A stretch of 64,000 bases of DNA from CAZDXJ01 sp050303615. Its GTDB lineage: Bacteria > Pseudomonadota > Gammaproteobacteria > Methylococcales > Methylomonadaceae. Within the stretch, counting starts at the first letter, position 1, and every line of letters begins with the position of its first letter. This document shows, in pieces, positions 17,512 through 27,500 of the stretch. The DNA lies in assembly GCA_050303615.1 (NCBI GenBank), contig JBNLCC010000048.1, positions 1-64,000 of the forward strand, written 5' to 3'. A program made the translations under genes and the position numbers. Below the pieces are notes generated by a model. The model saw nothing but the letters and a program-made list of their open reading frames with translations, searched no databases and was not told where the DNA came from.

Positions 17512-17530
17512 AGCCGATCGTTGATCGGCT
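17512..17530. terminator. Hairpin between convergent genes (weak terminator)
   Basis: AGCCGATC-GTT-GATCGGCT is a perfect 8-bp stem between two convergent genes. On the plus strand it is followed by A-rich rather than T-rich sequence. On the minus strand TTTT appears only after five bases, so it is at best a weak terminator. Confidence 0.45.
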
Positions 17531-17579
17531 ACACAAAAAATTCCCTTGCTTAATCGGTTTGAAAGCCGGCAGGCTTTAC

Positions 17580-18926
17580 CTACAGTTCGGCGCTATGACC
17601 GTTAATCGCTTTTAATTGTTGTTCGAGCAGTTTTTTTTCCGCCAGTAGTTTTGCGTATTTTTGTGTCAGCAACTGATTTGACTGCCTTAAGATTTCGTTT
17701 TCGGTAATCAAGTCACTTAGTTGATTACTGATGTCCGTTTCGTAATCAGCTAAATCTTCCTCAAACTCATCGTCCGCTGCCGGTTGATCGTTTGGCTCAA
17801 TTGAACCGACGTGGTCGAGGATGTTGCCGCCGACATCGGAAATATCAAATTTTGCGGGGGGCTTTTTTATTTCCTCGGGCGGTATGTTTTTCATGCCCCC
17901 TTTTAGAATCAGGGCCTGAAAATTACATTTGATCAGGTAAAAAGCCGCCGCTTCACTTAACTTGCCGTCGGCACAAATAACAATAACCTTTTTGCTCCGG
18001 TCCAGGTTTTTGACCTGCATGCGCAGCGAAAAGAACGGCGTATTAATGCTTCCGTCCACATGATTGGCTTGGTAGTCATCCGGAAGACGGACATCGATCA
18101 ATGTGGCTCCCTGTTTTTGCTGCTGCAGGGCGTTTTTGAAATCGATATAACTGAGTAACGGTTCCTTGATCAGGGTAATAAATTTTTCTTTGGGCAAACG
18201 TAATAGTGATATATCCGTTATTGCGGTTATGGAGAAGTTAGACGGACTTCCTGAAATAAGGGAGTCTTCTCCAAATGAGTCGTTACTACGAAATTTTGCC
18301 AGTTTTATCGGTTTTGCCGTTGGGGTTGGCTTGCGGGTTAACAAACATTGGCCTTTCTTAATCAGATAGTAATAGTCGTCTTTTTGCCCTTGTTCGACAA
18401 TAATCTCCTCTTTATGAAACCGGACCTCCTGAAAGCCAAGCAATATCTGCTGCAGATTGGCGGCGGGCAGGCGTTGAAAAACCGGTGATTTCAAAATGTT
18501 GGTCATCCAGTCATCCGGTTGTTGTTCGACAACTTCGGTGACAAGATAATTGTTTTCCTCTTCTTCGTAATAAACTGTCGGCGGATTGTCGAGGAGATCT
18601 CTTTTGACGTTAACATAGCGGATGTCGGTGTTCGCGACGGCGTCGACCTGACGCGGATTTTGATGCGCCAGGGAGAACTGGGCGGCAACACTGCCGGCGG
18701 AAATTGCTTCGACAAAAAGCCCTTGCGCCTGTAAGAATACTTCACCGCTGAGTAAATAAACCAAATCCTGGTCATCATCCCCTTTTTTAAATAAAACAGC
18801 GCCTTTGCCGGCTTCTTCGACAGTGATTTCCATACAAAGCGCTTCAAAATGCAAATTGGATAAGGTCGCCAAGGGGATAAGCTTCCGGACTGCAAGACCG
18901 TCAGGGGATTTGATATCAATGGCCAT
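17580..18926 (-). CDS. Two cNMP-binding domains fused to a rhodanese domain and a coiled coil
   Basis: The 448-residue cytoplasmic protein has a first cNMP-type beta-roll (about 15-115), a second (about 148-250, with FGEDSLISGSPSN as phosphate-binding cassette), and a single rhodanese domain (about 258-350). Its loop VICADGKLSEAAAF contains the candidate persulfide Cys318. An acidic linker leads to a long C-terminal coiled coil (about 400-440). There is no DNA-binding domain or output enzyme apart from the rhodanese. The second cassette keeps the GE but has Pro-Ser in place of the ligand-binding RxA, so cyclic-nucleotide binding is doubtful. The domain content suggests a sulfur or redox signalling adaptor. 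It stands alone between convergent and divergent neighbours. Confidence 0.82.
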   Translation of the reverse strand: MAIDIKSPDGLAVRKLIPLATLSNLHFEALCMEITVEEAGKGAVLFKKGDDDQDLVYLLSGEVFLQAQGLFVEAISAGSVAAQFSLAHQNPRQVDAVANTDIRYVNVKRDLLDNPPTVYYEEEENNYLVTEVVEQQPDDWMTNILKSPVFQRLPAANLQQILLGFQEVRFHKEEIIVEQGQKDDYYYLIKKGQCLLTRKPTPTAKPIKLAKFRSNDSFGEDSLISGSPSNFSITAITDISLLRLPKEKFITLIKEPLLSYIDFKNALQQQKQGATLIDVRLPDDYQANHVDGSINTPFFSLRMQVKNLDRSKKVIVICADGKLSEAAAFYLIKCNFQALILKGGMKNIPPEEIKKPPAKFDISDVGGNILDHVGSIEPNDQPAADDEFEEDLADYETDISNQLSDLITENEILRQSNQLLTQKYAKLLAEKKLLEQQLKAINGHSAEL

Positions 18927-19312
18927 TTATAAAATCAGTGTATTTAGTATCTGTTGTCTATTTTGTGTTTTCAATACGGTTGGTACGTGCGCTTCGTACA
19001 AAGTAAAAAATCCGAATACCCGTTTGCTTTTCTGCATTTCGCCGGCTTGCGTTTAGATTAGCTTAAGCCGGTAAATTTGGCAAAATTGTCGAAGTCATTT
19101 CAGTTTTTAAAGCGCCGACGCAATAAATTTTGCCTAATGATAAAACATTCCAGTCTCGGTTAGAACGGGATAAACATTAATTGATAATAAAATGCGGCGC
19201 GTTTTGTTATGATGTGAGTCAATTGTTTTTGGAAACCGGTAAGCGAATAAAAGAGGTTTAGTACCGTCAATTTTTATAAAAGTCTTACGTATCAGTTTAT
19301 GGAGAGTTACCT
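18927..19312. other. Divergent intergenic region, promoter of the 19313 lipoprotein
   Basis: This AT-rich spacer of about 390 bases lies between two divergent genes. No reading frame with family resemblance was found. TTGTTATGAT at 19204-19213 fits an extended -10 (TG-N-TATGAT) without a well-placed -35, and ATGGAG (19300-19305) is the ribosome site of the 19313 gene. Confidence 0.4.
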
Positions 19313-20605
19313 ATGATGGCAATTAATGTGTCAGCGGAGTTGAAAAATAAACTATTGTTTTTGACATTGTTGTGTTCGGGCTTTGTACTATCGGGTTGTG
19401 CGAGTTTCGGTAAAGGCGTAGCGGAAGCGGTGTTGGAGAAAACCGATGAACAGGATGTACGGGTTTGTGAAATATGGGGAGAGCCGTTCGTCGGCATTGA
19501 TCAAAAACTGCAAAGGGGGAGAGGTAAAACCAAGGTGCTGATGACGCATGGCGTCGGTGACCACAGTCCGGGTTATTCCACCGAATTTATGGAAAAACTG
19601 GCTGCCGAACTGGATTTAACGGTCAGGTCAAGGGACAGCAAGAATATTTCCCTAACCGATCCTCTTAATACCAGCAAAAATCTGGGGAACCTCAGGGTTA
19701 CCCGCTTTATGGATGAAACACGGAGCAGGGAAATGCTGTTTTATGAATTGACCTGGTCGGAAATCACTAAAAAACAAAAGGCCTTGCTGGCTTTTGACGA
19801 CTCCGGTGAATATTCTTTCAGAAGGACGGAAATCAATAACATGCTGAAGGGCTTCGCCAATGATACCGGACCGGACCCGATCATTTATCTGGGTGAAAGC
19901 CGGCGGGATATTTTAACTGCATTTGCCCAGTCGTTTTGCTGGATGGCGCAGGGCAACTGGGAGCAATTGCCGCCTGGTTACGGCAAGCCGGTATGTTCGG
20001 CGATTAAGAGTAAGGCGTCCGACTATGTAAGGGACGATGAATATGTGTTGATTTCACATAGTCTGGGCAGCCGGATAACGATAGACGGCATGCAATTTAT
20101 TGCTGAAAATTACAAACAATCAATGGCTCGTCAGCCTGAGGAAGCTAAAAAAATGATTGCAGCGCTGCAACAGAAACATATTCCTATTTTTATGTTGTCC
20201 AATCAATTGCCGATGCTGCAGCTTGGCCGCGAGTTGCCTGAAGTTTCCAGTCAGAAAGAAACGTATTGCACACCGGGGGCGCCTCACTATAATGAACGGT
20301 TGGTTACAAAAACACCGATAATAGCAGTCAGTGACCCTAATGATTTGCTGAGTTATGCGATACCGCCGGGATTCAGTAATGCTTATCTGGATTCCAGATT
20401 ATGCACAGAAGTGACTAATATCAATATCAATATTGCCAAAATTGTCGACATATTCGGGCTCGGTCAGGTTGCCAATCCATTGCAGGCTCATGTCGGCTAT
20501 GATACCGATGCACGGGTTGTTGCGCTGATCGCCAAAGGTATAGGTCAGCCGGAAACGGCGGCAATTGTCAATGAAAGGTGTCAATGGACGGAGTTAGTAG
20601 ACTAA
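19313..20605 (+). CDS. Predicted lipoprotein with alpha/beta-hydrolase-like motifs
   Basis: The 430-residue protein has a lipoprotein signal peptide ending in the lipobox LSGC (Cys at about residue 29). Two elements suggest an alpha/beta hydrolase: KVLMTHGVGDHSPGY after the first predicted strand (an oxyanion-hole HG) and YVLISHSLGSRI (about 242-253), a nucleophile-elbow-like S-x-S-x-G with the Ser of HSLG as candidate nucleophile. A possible acid and His could be VSDPND (about 340) and QAHVGY (about 390). No family was recognised. The substrate might be a lipid or ester at the outer membrane, which is only inference. GGAG lies 8 bases before the start. Confidence 0.65.
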   Translation: MMAINVSAELKNKLLFLTLLCSGFVLSGCASFGKGVAEAVLEKTDEQDVRVCEIWGEPFVGIDQKLQRGRGKTKVLMTHGVGDHSPGYSTEFMEKLAAELDLTVRSRDSKNISLTDPLNTSKNLGNLRVTRFMDETRSREMLFYELTWSEITKKQKALLAFDDSGEYSFRRTEINNMLKGFANDTGPDPIIYLGESRRDILTAFAQSFCWMAQGNWEQLPPGYGKPVCSAIKSKASDYVRDDEYVLISHSLGSRITIDGMQFIAENYKQSMARQPEEAKKMIAALQQKHIPIFMLSNQLPMLQLGRELPEVSSQKETYCTPGAPHYNERLVTKTPIIAVSDPNDLLSYAIPPGFSNAYLDSRLCTEVTNININIAKIVDIFGLGQVANPLQAHVGYDTDARVVALIAKGIGQPETAAIVNERCQWTELVD

Positions 20606-20738
20606 AACAGTTATTCGGACTTAACAAACCTTGTGTTGTTGCAACCGTTTATCCATACGCGCCGTACCCGGTGCTTCGGAGCTTGCCTGCCGGATCGGAC
20701 GAAAAGAGATAAGACCAACATTTGGCGTGCGAACACGA

Positions 20739-20777
20739 TGTGCCGCAAGACTGTAAAATCTTTGCTATTGCGGCACA
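20739..20777. terminator. Inverted repeat between convergent genes
   Basis: TGTGCCGCAA (20739-20748) and TTGCGGCACA (20768-20777) are perfect 10-bp inverted copies with a 19-base AT-rich loop. They lie between the convergent lipoprotein and gspB genes. A bidirectional terminator is the plain explanation, although no T-run follows directly; a protein-binding site is the alternative. Confidence 0.45.
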
Positions 20778-20792
20778 CACATCCCGGCAACG

Positions 20793-21761
20793 TCAGGGGC
20801 GTTTAATGCGAAAAGTTTTTCCTTCGTATTTAACCACCAGGCTGTCGGCCAGAATTTCTTTTAGTTCCAAACCTTCCGCAAGATACTCGCCGGCTGTGAA
20901 GCGGGTCATATCGGCCATGATATAGCGATGGTTCGGGTCCTCGTCGTAGACATAGACATTAATATACAACTCCGGAACACGCCGGCGAAAATCGTAAGGC
21001 AGTTCCTTAAGCAGAGGAAGATCGTTTGGTTTCCTTTGCGTCTTTCTCGGCGACGGCGGATGCCGGGCAGGAGCTGTCCTGCCATCATTCATGTCGGGCA
21101 GGGCGGGTTCGACATGGCTAAGCTGTTTGGCTGCTTTTTGTACTGCAATCAGTTCCGTTTCAGCCGTGGCAGCGATTTCCGGCGCTTCATCTTTTATAGT
21201 GCCGACGACGTCTTCCTGAGCGTTATCGGTATTTGTCGCTAAATGTTTTGGTTCGGTATTTTCCTTGCCTTTTTTGAGCTGAGGTGCGGCAGCGATCGCA
21301 TCCGGCTTATTCGTGATATCGGCGGTTTGATCTGCTTTTCCGGGTTTTGCAGGTTTGTCTTGCGTGTGGGTTGTGCGCAGCGGCTGATCTTCCCGGTCGG
21401 CCTTTCTGGAAGCGACGATATCGGCAATAGACGGCTCGTCCGGGAGGACTATTGGTTTCTCGTTTTTGTTAATTTGTTGCGTGGGGCGGTAGGGGGCAAC
21501 TGTTTGGCTTGCAGGTGAAATCGAAGAGGCGGTGGCGGGCGGTTCCGCATGGGATTGTGTATCGGTTTTTTCTGTCTGTCTGCCCGACCAAAAGAAAATT
21601 GCCAGCGCGGCCAGGTTAAGTACCAGCAAGCCGATGATAAACCATGACCAGCGATTTTGCGGCAAATGTTGATTTTCAGGAAATCCGTGTTGCAGCGTCG
21701 GGACTTGGCCATTGCGGCGTTCCTGTTCTGACTTGCGTAAGGCATTTAAAATATATGACAT
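20793..21761 (-). CDS. gspB: General secretion pathway protein B (GspB/ExeB)
   Basis: The 322-residue protein opens with the family hallmark MSYILNALRKSEQERRNGQV, has one membrane helix (WFIIGLLVLNLAALAIFFW), a long Pro/Ala/Lys/Asp-rich periplasmic linker, and a C-terminal T2SSB domain of about 70 residues (PLLKELPYDFRRRVPELYIN region). GspB works with GspA to place the type II secretion secretin through the peptidoglycan. The ATG at 21761 is used because the hallmark starts there; it lies 4 bases after the gspA stop. No other gsp gene is in the window. Confidence 0.9.
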   Translation of the reverse strand: MSYILNALRKSEQERRNGQVPTLQHGFPENQHLPQNRWSWFIIGLLVLNLAALAIFFWSGRQTEKTDTQSHAEPPATASSISPASQTVAPYRPTQQINKNEKPIVLPDEPSIADIVASRKADREDQPLRTTHTQDKPAKPGKADQTADITNKPDAIAAAPQLKKGKENTEPKHLATNTDNAQEDVVGTIKDEAPEIAATAETELIAVQKAAKQLSHVEPALPDMNDGRTAPARHPPSPRKTQRKPNDLPLLKELPYDFRRRVPELYINVYVYDEDPNHRYIMADMTRFTAGEYLAEGLELKEILADSLVVKYEGKTFRIKRP

Positions 21762-21765
21762 ATCG

Positions 21766-23469
21766 TTAATCAGTGTGTTCCAGTTTTGGAAAATCGGTTT
21801 TGGCAAAGGCGTTTTGCAGATATAGGATCGTCCGTGAACCGACTATGCCGTCGGCGTTTAAATGATTATCGCTCTGAAATGCTTTGAGGCGTTGTTCCAG
21901 TTGCCTGTCAAAAAGCTCCGGTTTGGTGGTTGCGGTTTTTTTCCCGTCAATATGGTCCAGTTGGTTTCGCATCCATAAAACACGCGCGGAACTTGTCTGC
22001 GGGTACATGGTTATCGTTCCGCCGGGGAAAGGGGGTTTCCAAAGAATCAGATAATAACCTTGCCAATACGTTAACATGTTTTCAAGCCGAACGATAACAT
22101 CCTCCCCGGAGGGTGAGCGTAATACCGGAAAACCCTGATCCATTCCGATCAGCAGCGCATAACGCTTTTGCCCGTTCTGCAGGATAAATTCCAAAACCGC
22201 AGGCCGGTTAAGGCCTAACAGGTCTTTCAGGGTGCCTTGATCAAGTAAGCAGCGAAAACCGCTTTGCAACGCATATTTGCAGTTGACAAGCCGGTTTTCC
22301 GGTACCGTTTGGCCCCACATTTCGAATGCCTGTATGAGTGCTCGCTGCAAGGAAAGTTCCGGATTGTCGATGAAGTCACTGAATTCGGCTACTGATGGCG
22401 CTGCCGGTTTCGACGGTTCCGCGACCGCGGGCTTTTCGGTTACTGCGGGCGGCGGCGGTTTGTCCGTTTCCACATGCTGTTCCACGGTAGCGTCAGGTTT
22501 TGCCGGAACAGGTTTTTCGGCTGGGGCTTGTTCAATTTGAGGTATCGAGGCAACGGTTTCGGTTTTTTCCGGTGCGGCAAAAAAATAGCTTGCGCTCAAA
22601 CCGAAACATATCAGAAACAGCAAAAAAATAAACAGCTGGATTTGGGTAAATCTTTTCCTTTCGGTGTCCAGCGCTTCTTGCGCCGCTTTATTGACGATAC
22701 CGGGTGTAACATGGTGCACTCCGGTGGCATAAGCGCCGAGCAGCGACCGGTCGCAAAGGATGTTGATCAGGCGAGGGATGCCTTGTGAAATTTTATAGAT
22801 TTTGCGTATCGCGCTTTCCTTGAAAATGCCGGTATCGCCGCCGCTGACGGAAAGGCGGTGCTGAATGTAAGTACGGCTTTCGGCAAAAGTTAACGCTTCC
22901 AGATGATAGCGGGCGGTGATGCGCTGATTGAGCTGACGCAATTCCCTACGGTTCAGAAGCTGCTTTAACTCCGGCTGGCCGACCAAGACAATTTGCAATA
23001 GTTTGGTTTTTGCCGTTTCCAGGTTAGTCAGTAAACGAATCTGTTCCAATACCTCAAAACTGAGATTTTGCGCTTCATCTATCATCAATACCGTGTGCCT
23101 GCCTTTGGCGTGGGCTTCAAGCAAGTATTTGTTGAGCAGGTCGGTGAAAACTTTCAGGCTTTGCTTGTCCGGTGTATAGGCGATACCCAATTCATCGCAA
23201 ATATTGGCCAGCAACTCCAATGCATTTAATTTAGGATTTAGAATCAGGGCAATATCGACGTCTTGCGGTAGTTGCTGCAGCAAACATTGGCACAGTGTGG
23301 TTTTGCCGGTACCTACTTCGCCAGTTAGTGCAATAAAACCACCGCCGACATTGATGCCGTAAAGTAAATGTGCCAACCCCTCCTGATGGCGATGACTCAT
23401 GTAAAGAAAATGCGGGTCGGGGGCAATTGAAAACGGCAATTCCTTAAAATGAAAATATTGTTTATACAA
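21766..23469 (-). CDS. gspA: General secretion pathway ATPase A (GspA/ExeA) with peptidoglycan-binding domain
   Basis: The 567-residue protein has an N-terminal AAA+ ATPase: Walker A GEVGTGKTT (50-58), Walker B VLMIDEAQNL (127-136), and the GIPRLINILCDR sensor region. One membrane helix follows (about 279-298), then a Pro/Ala linker and a periplasmic domain. The end (about 520-560: LKAFQSDNHLNADGIVGSRT) is a PG_binding_1 peptidoglycan-binding fold. The region 370-480 may be a degenerate peptidase C39-like domain, as reported in ExeA relatives. It pairs with gspB downstream and is divergent from the DUF3014 gene. Confidence 0.92.
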   Translation of the reverse strand: MYKQYFHFKELPFSIAPDPHFLYMSHRHQEGLAHLLYGINVGGGFIALTGEVGTGKTTLCQCLLQQLPQDVDIALILNPKLNALELLANICDELGIAYTPDKQSLKVFTDLLNKYLLEAHAKGRHTVLMIDEAQNLSFEVLEQIRLLTNLETAKTKLLQIVLVGQPELKQLLNRRELRQLNQRITARYHLEALTFAESRTYIQHRLSVSGGDTGIFKESAIRKIYKISQGIPRLINILCDRSLLGAYATGVHHVTPGIVNKAAQEALDTERKRFTQIQLFIFLLFLICFGLSASYFFAAPEKTETVASIPQIEQAPAEKPVPAKPDATVEQHVETDKPPPPAVTEKPAVAEPSKPAAPSVAEFSDFIDNPELSLQRALIQAFEMWGQTVPENRLVNCKYALQSGFRCLLDQGTLKDLLGLNRPAVLEFILQNGQKRYALLIGMDQGFPVLRSPSGEDVIVRLENMLTYWQGYYLILWKPPFPGGTITMYPQTSSARVLWMRNQLDHIDGKKTATTKPELFDRQLEQRLKAFQSDNHLNADGIVGSRTILYLQNAFAKTDFPKLEHTD

Positions 23470-23566
23470 AGCTGTTATTTTGACCGGGGATACAATAATA
23501 TTGGTGGTATTCTAAATCAATCCATTCGTTGAACAAACCAATACCATTAAATTTAAGGAAAAGAAC

Positions 23567-24484
23567 ATGGGCAGATACGACGCAAGACAAAACGAAAGCT
23601 CACTCAATCTGGTGATTGTCGGTCTGGTTGTGCTTTTCGCAGGGATCGGCATTTATTTTTTGACGCAAGATAATGATCAAACAAAGCAACAACAGCAGCA
23701 ACCGCTCAGTCTTCCGGAGGCCCCGCCGCAAATCGAGCCGCCGGTTTCGGTCGGGCAGCCGCTAAGTAAGCCCGGAACAACTGCAGAAACGGCGAATGAG
23801 TCAGCGGGACAAGATACGGAGGTGACCGAGGATGTGGAAACGGAAACAACCGAACAAGCCGAAGAACCGGTGGAACTACCGGTCCTTGCCGATAGCGATG
23901 CCATGTTCAGGGAGGATTTACTCAGCCTGTCCCAGGGGTTGGCGCCATGGCTGAACACCAAGGACTTAATCAGCAAATACCTGGTTATCGCCAATGACTT
24001 TTCGCAAGGGCTGCGCATTTATAATCACCTTGCATTTCTTCAGCTCCAACAACCGTTTGTTGCCGGCCGGGATCAAAATGGCTTGTATATGGATGAGCAA
24101 GGTTACCGGCGTTATGATAAATTGGCCGCGGCAGTCAATGCACTGGATGTGCAGGCAACGATAGCCGTCTATAATAAATACCGGCCGCTGCTGCTTGAGG
24201 TGTTCGCGGGCTTTGGCTATCCCGAAGGCCATCAATTGGATGATCTGTTTAAAAAATCCGCTGCTGAAATTCTTGAAGCGCCGATTATTAATGGACGTAT
24301 TGCGCTTTACCGTCCCAGCGTACGCTACAAATACAGCGACCCAAAACTTGAAAAACTAAGCGGGGTGCAAAAGCAATTGCTGCGTATGGGCCCCAAAAAC
24401 ACCAAACTTATCCAGGACAAAGTGCGGTTGTTGATCGAAGCACTGGTCAATCAATCGGATCCGGAAAGCGTCACTTTGGGCTAA
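23567..24484 (+). CDS. DUF3014 domain protein
   Basis: The 305-residue protein has one N-terminal membrane helix (LVIVGLVVLFAGIGIYFL), a Gln/Pro/Glu-rich linker to about residue 100, then a DUF3014 domain. The family pattern is visible in YRRYDKLAAAVNALD, YRPLLLEVFAGFGYPEG, LYRPSVRYKYSDP and KQLLRMGPKNTKLIQDKVR. The function of the family is unknown; its layout suggests a periplasmic or envelope role. It is divergent from gspA over 97 bases and followed by recC after 71 bases. AGGA precedes the start. Confidence 0.85.
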   Translation: MGRYDARQNESSLNLVIVGLVVLFAGIGIYFLTQDNDQTKQQQQQPLSLPEAPPQIEPPVSVGQPLSKPGTTAETANESAGQDTEVTEDVETETTEQAEEPVELPVLADSDAMFREDLLSLSQGLAPWLNTKDLISKYLVIANDFSQGLRIYNHLAFLQLQQPFVAGRDQNGLYMDEQGYRRYDKLAAAVNALDVQATIAVYNKYRPLLLEVFAGFGYPEGHQLDDLFKKSAAEILEAPIINGRIALYRPSVRYKYSDPKLEKLSGVQKQLLRMGPKNTKLIQDKVRLLIEALVNQSDPESVTLG

Positions 24485-24555
24485 ATAGTGCCCGGTGCGT
24501 TCAGCGTCATGAATGTGACGCATCGTGAACTGATTTAATCAAAAAACCAATCTGC

Positions 24556-27500
24556 ATGTTTATCCTGCACGTTTCCAATAAAACTGAAAATCTATTGGAA
24601 CATTTGGCGGCGGTTATTGACGCCGCGCCGTTATCGTCCCCGTTCGACCAAGAAACCTTCCTGATTCAAAGCCAGGGGATGGAACGCTGGCTGTCGCAGC
24701 AACTGGCAAGCAGGTTTCGGGTATGGGGCAATTATCAATTCCTGTTTCCGCATAAATTTTTCAGCGCGATGGTGCGGCAGGTGGACGGTAGCTTGGATGA
24801 CGAACCGTTCGAACGGGGACGCCTACTATGGCATTTCGAAGGGCTGTTGAGGCGGTTGCAGGACTCGGTCTATGCACCGCTGCAACACTATATTTCCGGT
24901 CCCAACGAGGCATTAAAGCGCTACCAGTTAGCACGGCAATTGGCGCAATTGTTCGATCAATACCAGATTATGCGTCCGGATATGTTGCTCGAATGGCAGC
25001 GCGGCCGATCTTTTTATCCAAGTGAAGCGGAAACCTGGCAGCGCGCGCTGTGGCGGCAGTTGCTTGATAAGCTGGGCGACCGGCATCGCGGCAGTCTATG
25101 GCTGCAGGTAATAAACAAGCTGCAAACCGTGGAAACGGGCGAATTGGCCGAACGGTTGCCGGAGCGGGCCATGGTATTCGGCTTAAACACCATGCCGCCG
25201 CTGCTCCTGGCGTTGTTGCAGGCCTTGGCTAATCACTGTGACGTGCATCTGTTTTTGCTCAATCCGGCGCAAAATTATTGGGCGGATCTGCAAAACAAGC
25301 GTCAGTTGGCCAGGCAAAAACAGCGAATTGAGCCGGAATCCGATAATGGTCATCCCCTCTTGGCAACATTGGGGCAGCAGGGTCGCGAATTTCAGGAAAT
25401 GCTGCTGGAAGCGGATTTCGAATTCCAGGTGGACAGTTTCGAAGCGCCGGCAGGCGAATGCCACAGCAACCTGCAACAACTGCAGTACGACATACTCAAC
25501 AACCAACTGACCGACGTTGCATTGCAATATGACGGTACAGTCGCGGTGCATGCCTGTCATTCGCGAATGCGCGAGGTGCAGGTGTTGAAAAACCAGCTGC
25601 TACATGTGTTGCAAACCGATTCGGATCTGGAGTTGCGTGATATCGTGGTTATGGCGCCGGATATTCAGCATTATGAACCCTTTATTACTGCGGTATTCGC
25701 CGATATTCAGCATGCGATAGCCGACCGCAGCCTGCGTTTGAGCAACGTGGTGTTGGATGTCTTCATCCGGTTTTTGCGCCTTAGCCAGAGCCGTTTCGGC
25801 TGGCAGGAGGTGCTGGATTTGCTGGAACAACCGGCAGTTCACCTCAGTGTCGGCTTGTCTGAGGCCGATTTGCAATTGATTCGCTGCTGGATTCGGGATC
25901 TGTACGTGCGCTGGGGAAAATCCGCCGAACATAAAGCCTCGTTGGGACTGCCGCCGCTGTTCGCCAATACCTGGCAGGCCGCTTTGGAGCGTCTGCTGAT
26001 GGGCTATGCCGTTGAGGATGAAAGTGATTTTGTCAACGATACGTTGCCCTATGTTGATATTGAAGGGTCGTCGGCCCAGGCATTGGGCGGGCTGCACGAT
26101 TTTTTACAATTACTGTTCCACGCCGGTTCCGAATTGGGCCGGGCCAAACCGCTGCACGCCTGGGCCGAGCAGTTATCTCAATACAGCCAGCGGCTGTTTT
26201 CGGCCACCACGACTGATCCCAACGAGCTGCGGCAATTACACGAATTATTGAGCGAATTGGGTGAGCAACCGGCCGCCGTTCATGAGCACGATGTCGAACT
26301 GGATGTTATTCTCAGTTGGTTGGAGGATGCGGTACAGGAGCGCAAATCATCCACCGGTTTTCTACGCGGACAACTGACCTTTTGCTCGATGCTGCCGATG
26401 CGCAGCATTCCTTTTAAAGTGATCGCCTTGCTGGGTATGAACGAAGGTGAATTTCCGAAAATCGACAGTCATCCGACCTTTGATCTGCTTAGGCAAAACT
26501 ATCGCAAAGGGGATCGTTCGCGGCGCGCCGATGACCGCTATCAATTTCTGGAAATATTGCTTTCCGCCCGCCGGCAATTGATCATGACCTATACTGGTAT
26601 ATCCGATCGGACCAATGAAGCCATGCCGCCGTCGGTAGTGATCAGTGAAATACTGGAAATCCTGCGCGACAGCTATCAACTGCACGATCCGGTGACCAAC
26701 CATCCGCTGCAGGCGTTCAGTCCGCGTTACTTTTGCGGCGATGCGAATTTGTTTAGTTATAGTGAAACAGACTGCCGCACCGCGCTGGCGTTAAGCGCTC
26801 CGGCAGTGGCGGCCGCTCCCTGGTGGCAAGGCAAGATCAGCAGCGAAAACGAGCAGCTGATCGATATCGGCGCACTGTTTGCTTATTACCGTAATCCGCA
26901 GAAATATTTTGTGCAGCATAAGCTGGCGGTGTTTTTAAACGCCATCGAAGCCGAGCCCGAAGAACGTGAGCCTTTCGCAGTCAGCGGTCTGGAAGCCTAT
27001 CAAATCAACCGTGACTGGATCGACGCGGAATTAAACAGGCAATCCTTTTCCTTAGAAAAATTGCAGGCCCAGGGCCGCTGGCCGGCAGCGGCCTGCGGGG
27101 AATTCCTGTATCAACAACAACAGCAGGCGATTGCCGAATTCGTTACCCGCATCGAACTCAAGCAACTCGGCGATAGCCTGGACGAATTTCCGGTGGATAT
27201 CAGCGTCGGCCGCTATCGGCTGGTCGGAAAATTAGCCAACCGTTATCAACACGGCAGCCTGTTTTACCGCTATGCTAAGCTGAAAGGCGCGGACTTTTTT
27301 ATCGCCTGTCTGCACCACCATCTCATCAATCTGATTGAGGTGCAGCCGACCTGGCTGTTAAGCAACGATGCAGACTTGCTGTTTACACCTGAACTTGCCG
27401 ATCCGCAACGGTTAATTGCGCTGCTGGACCTGTATCAACGGGGCCAAAATAACCCGCATGAATTTTTTATCGAACCGGCCCTGGCTTATTTGCGCCAGGC

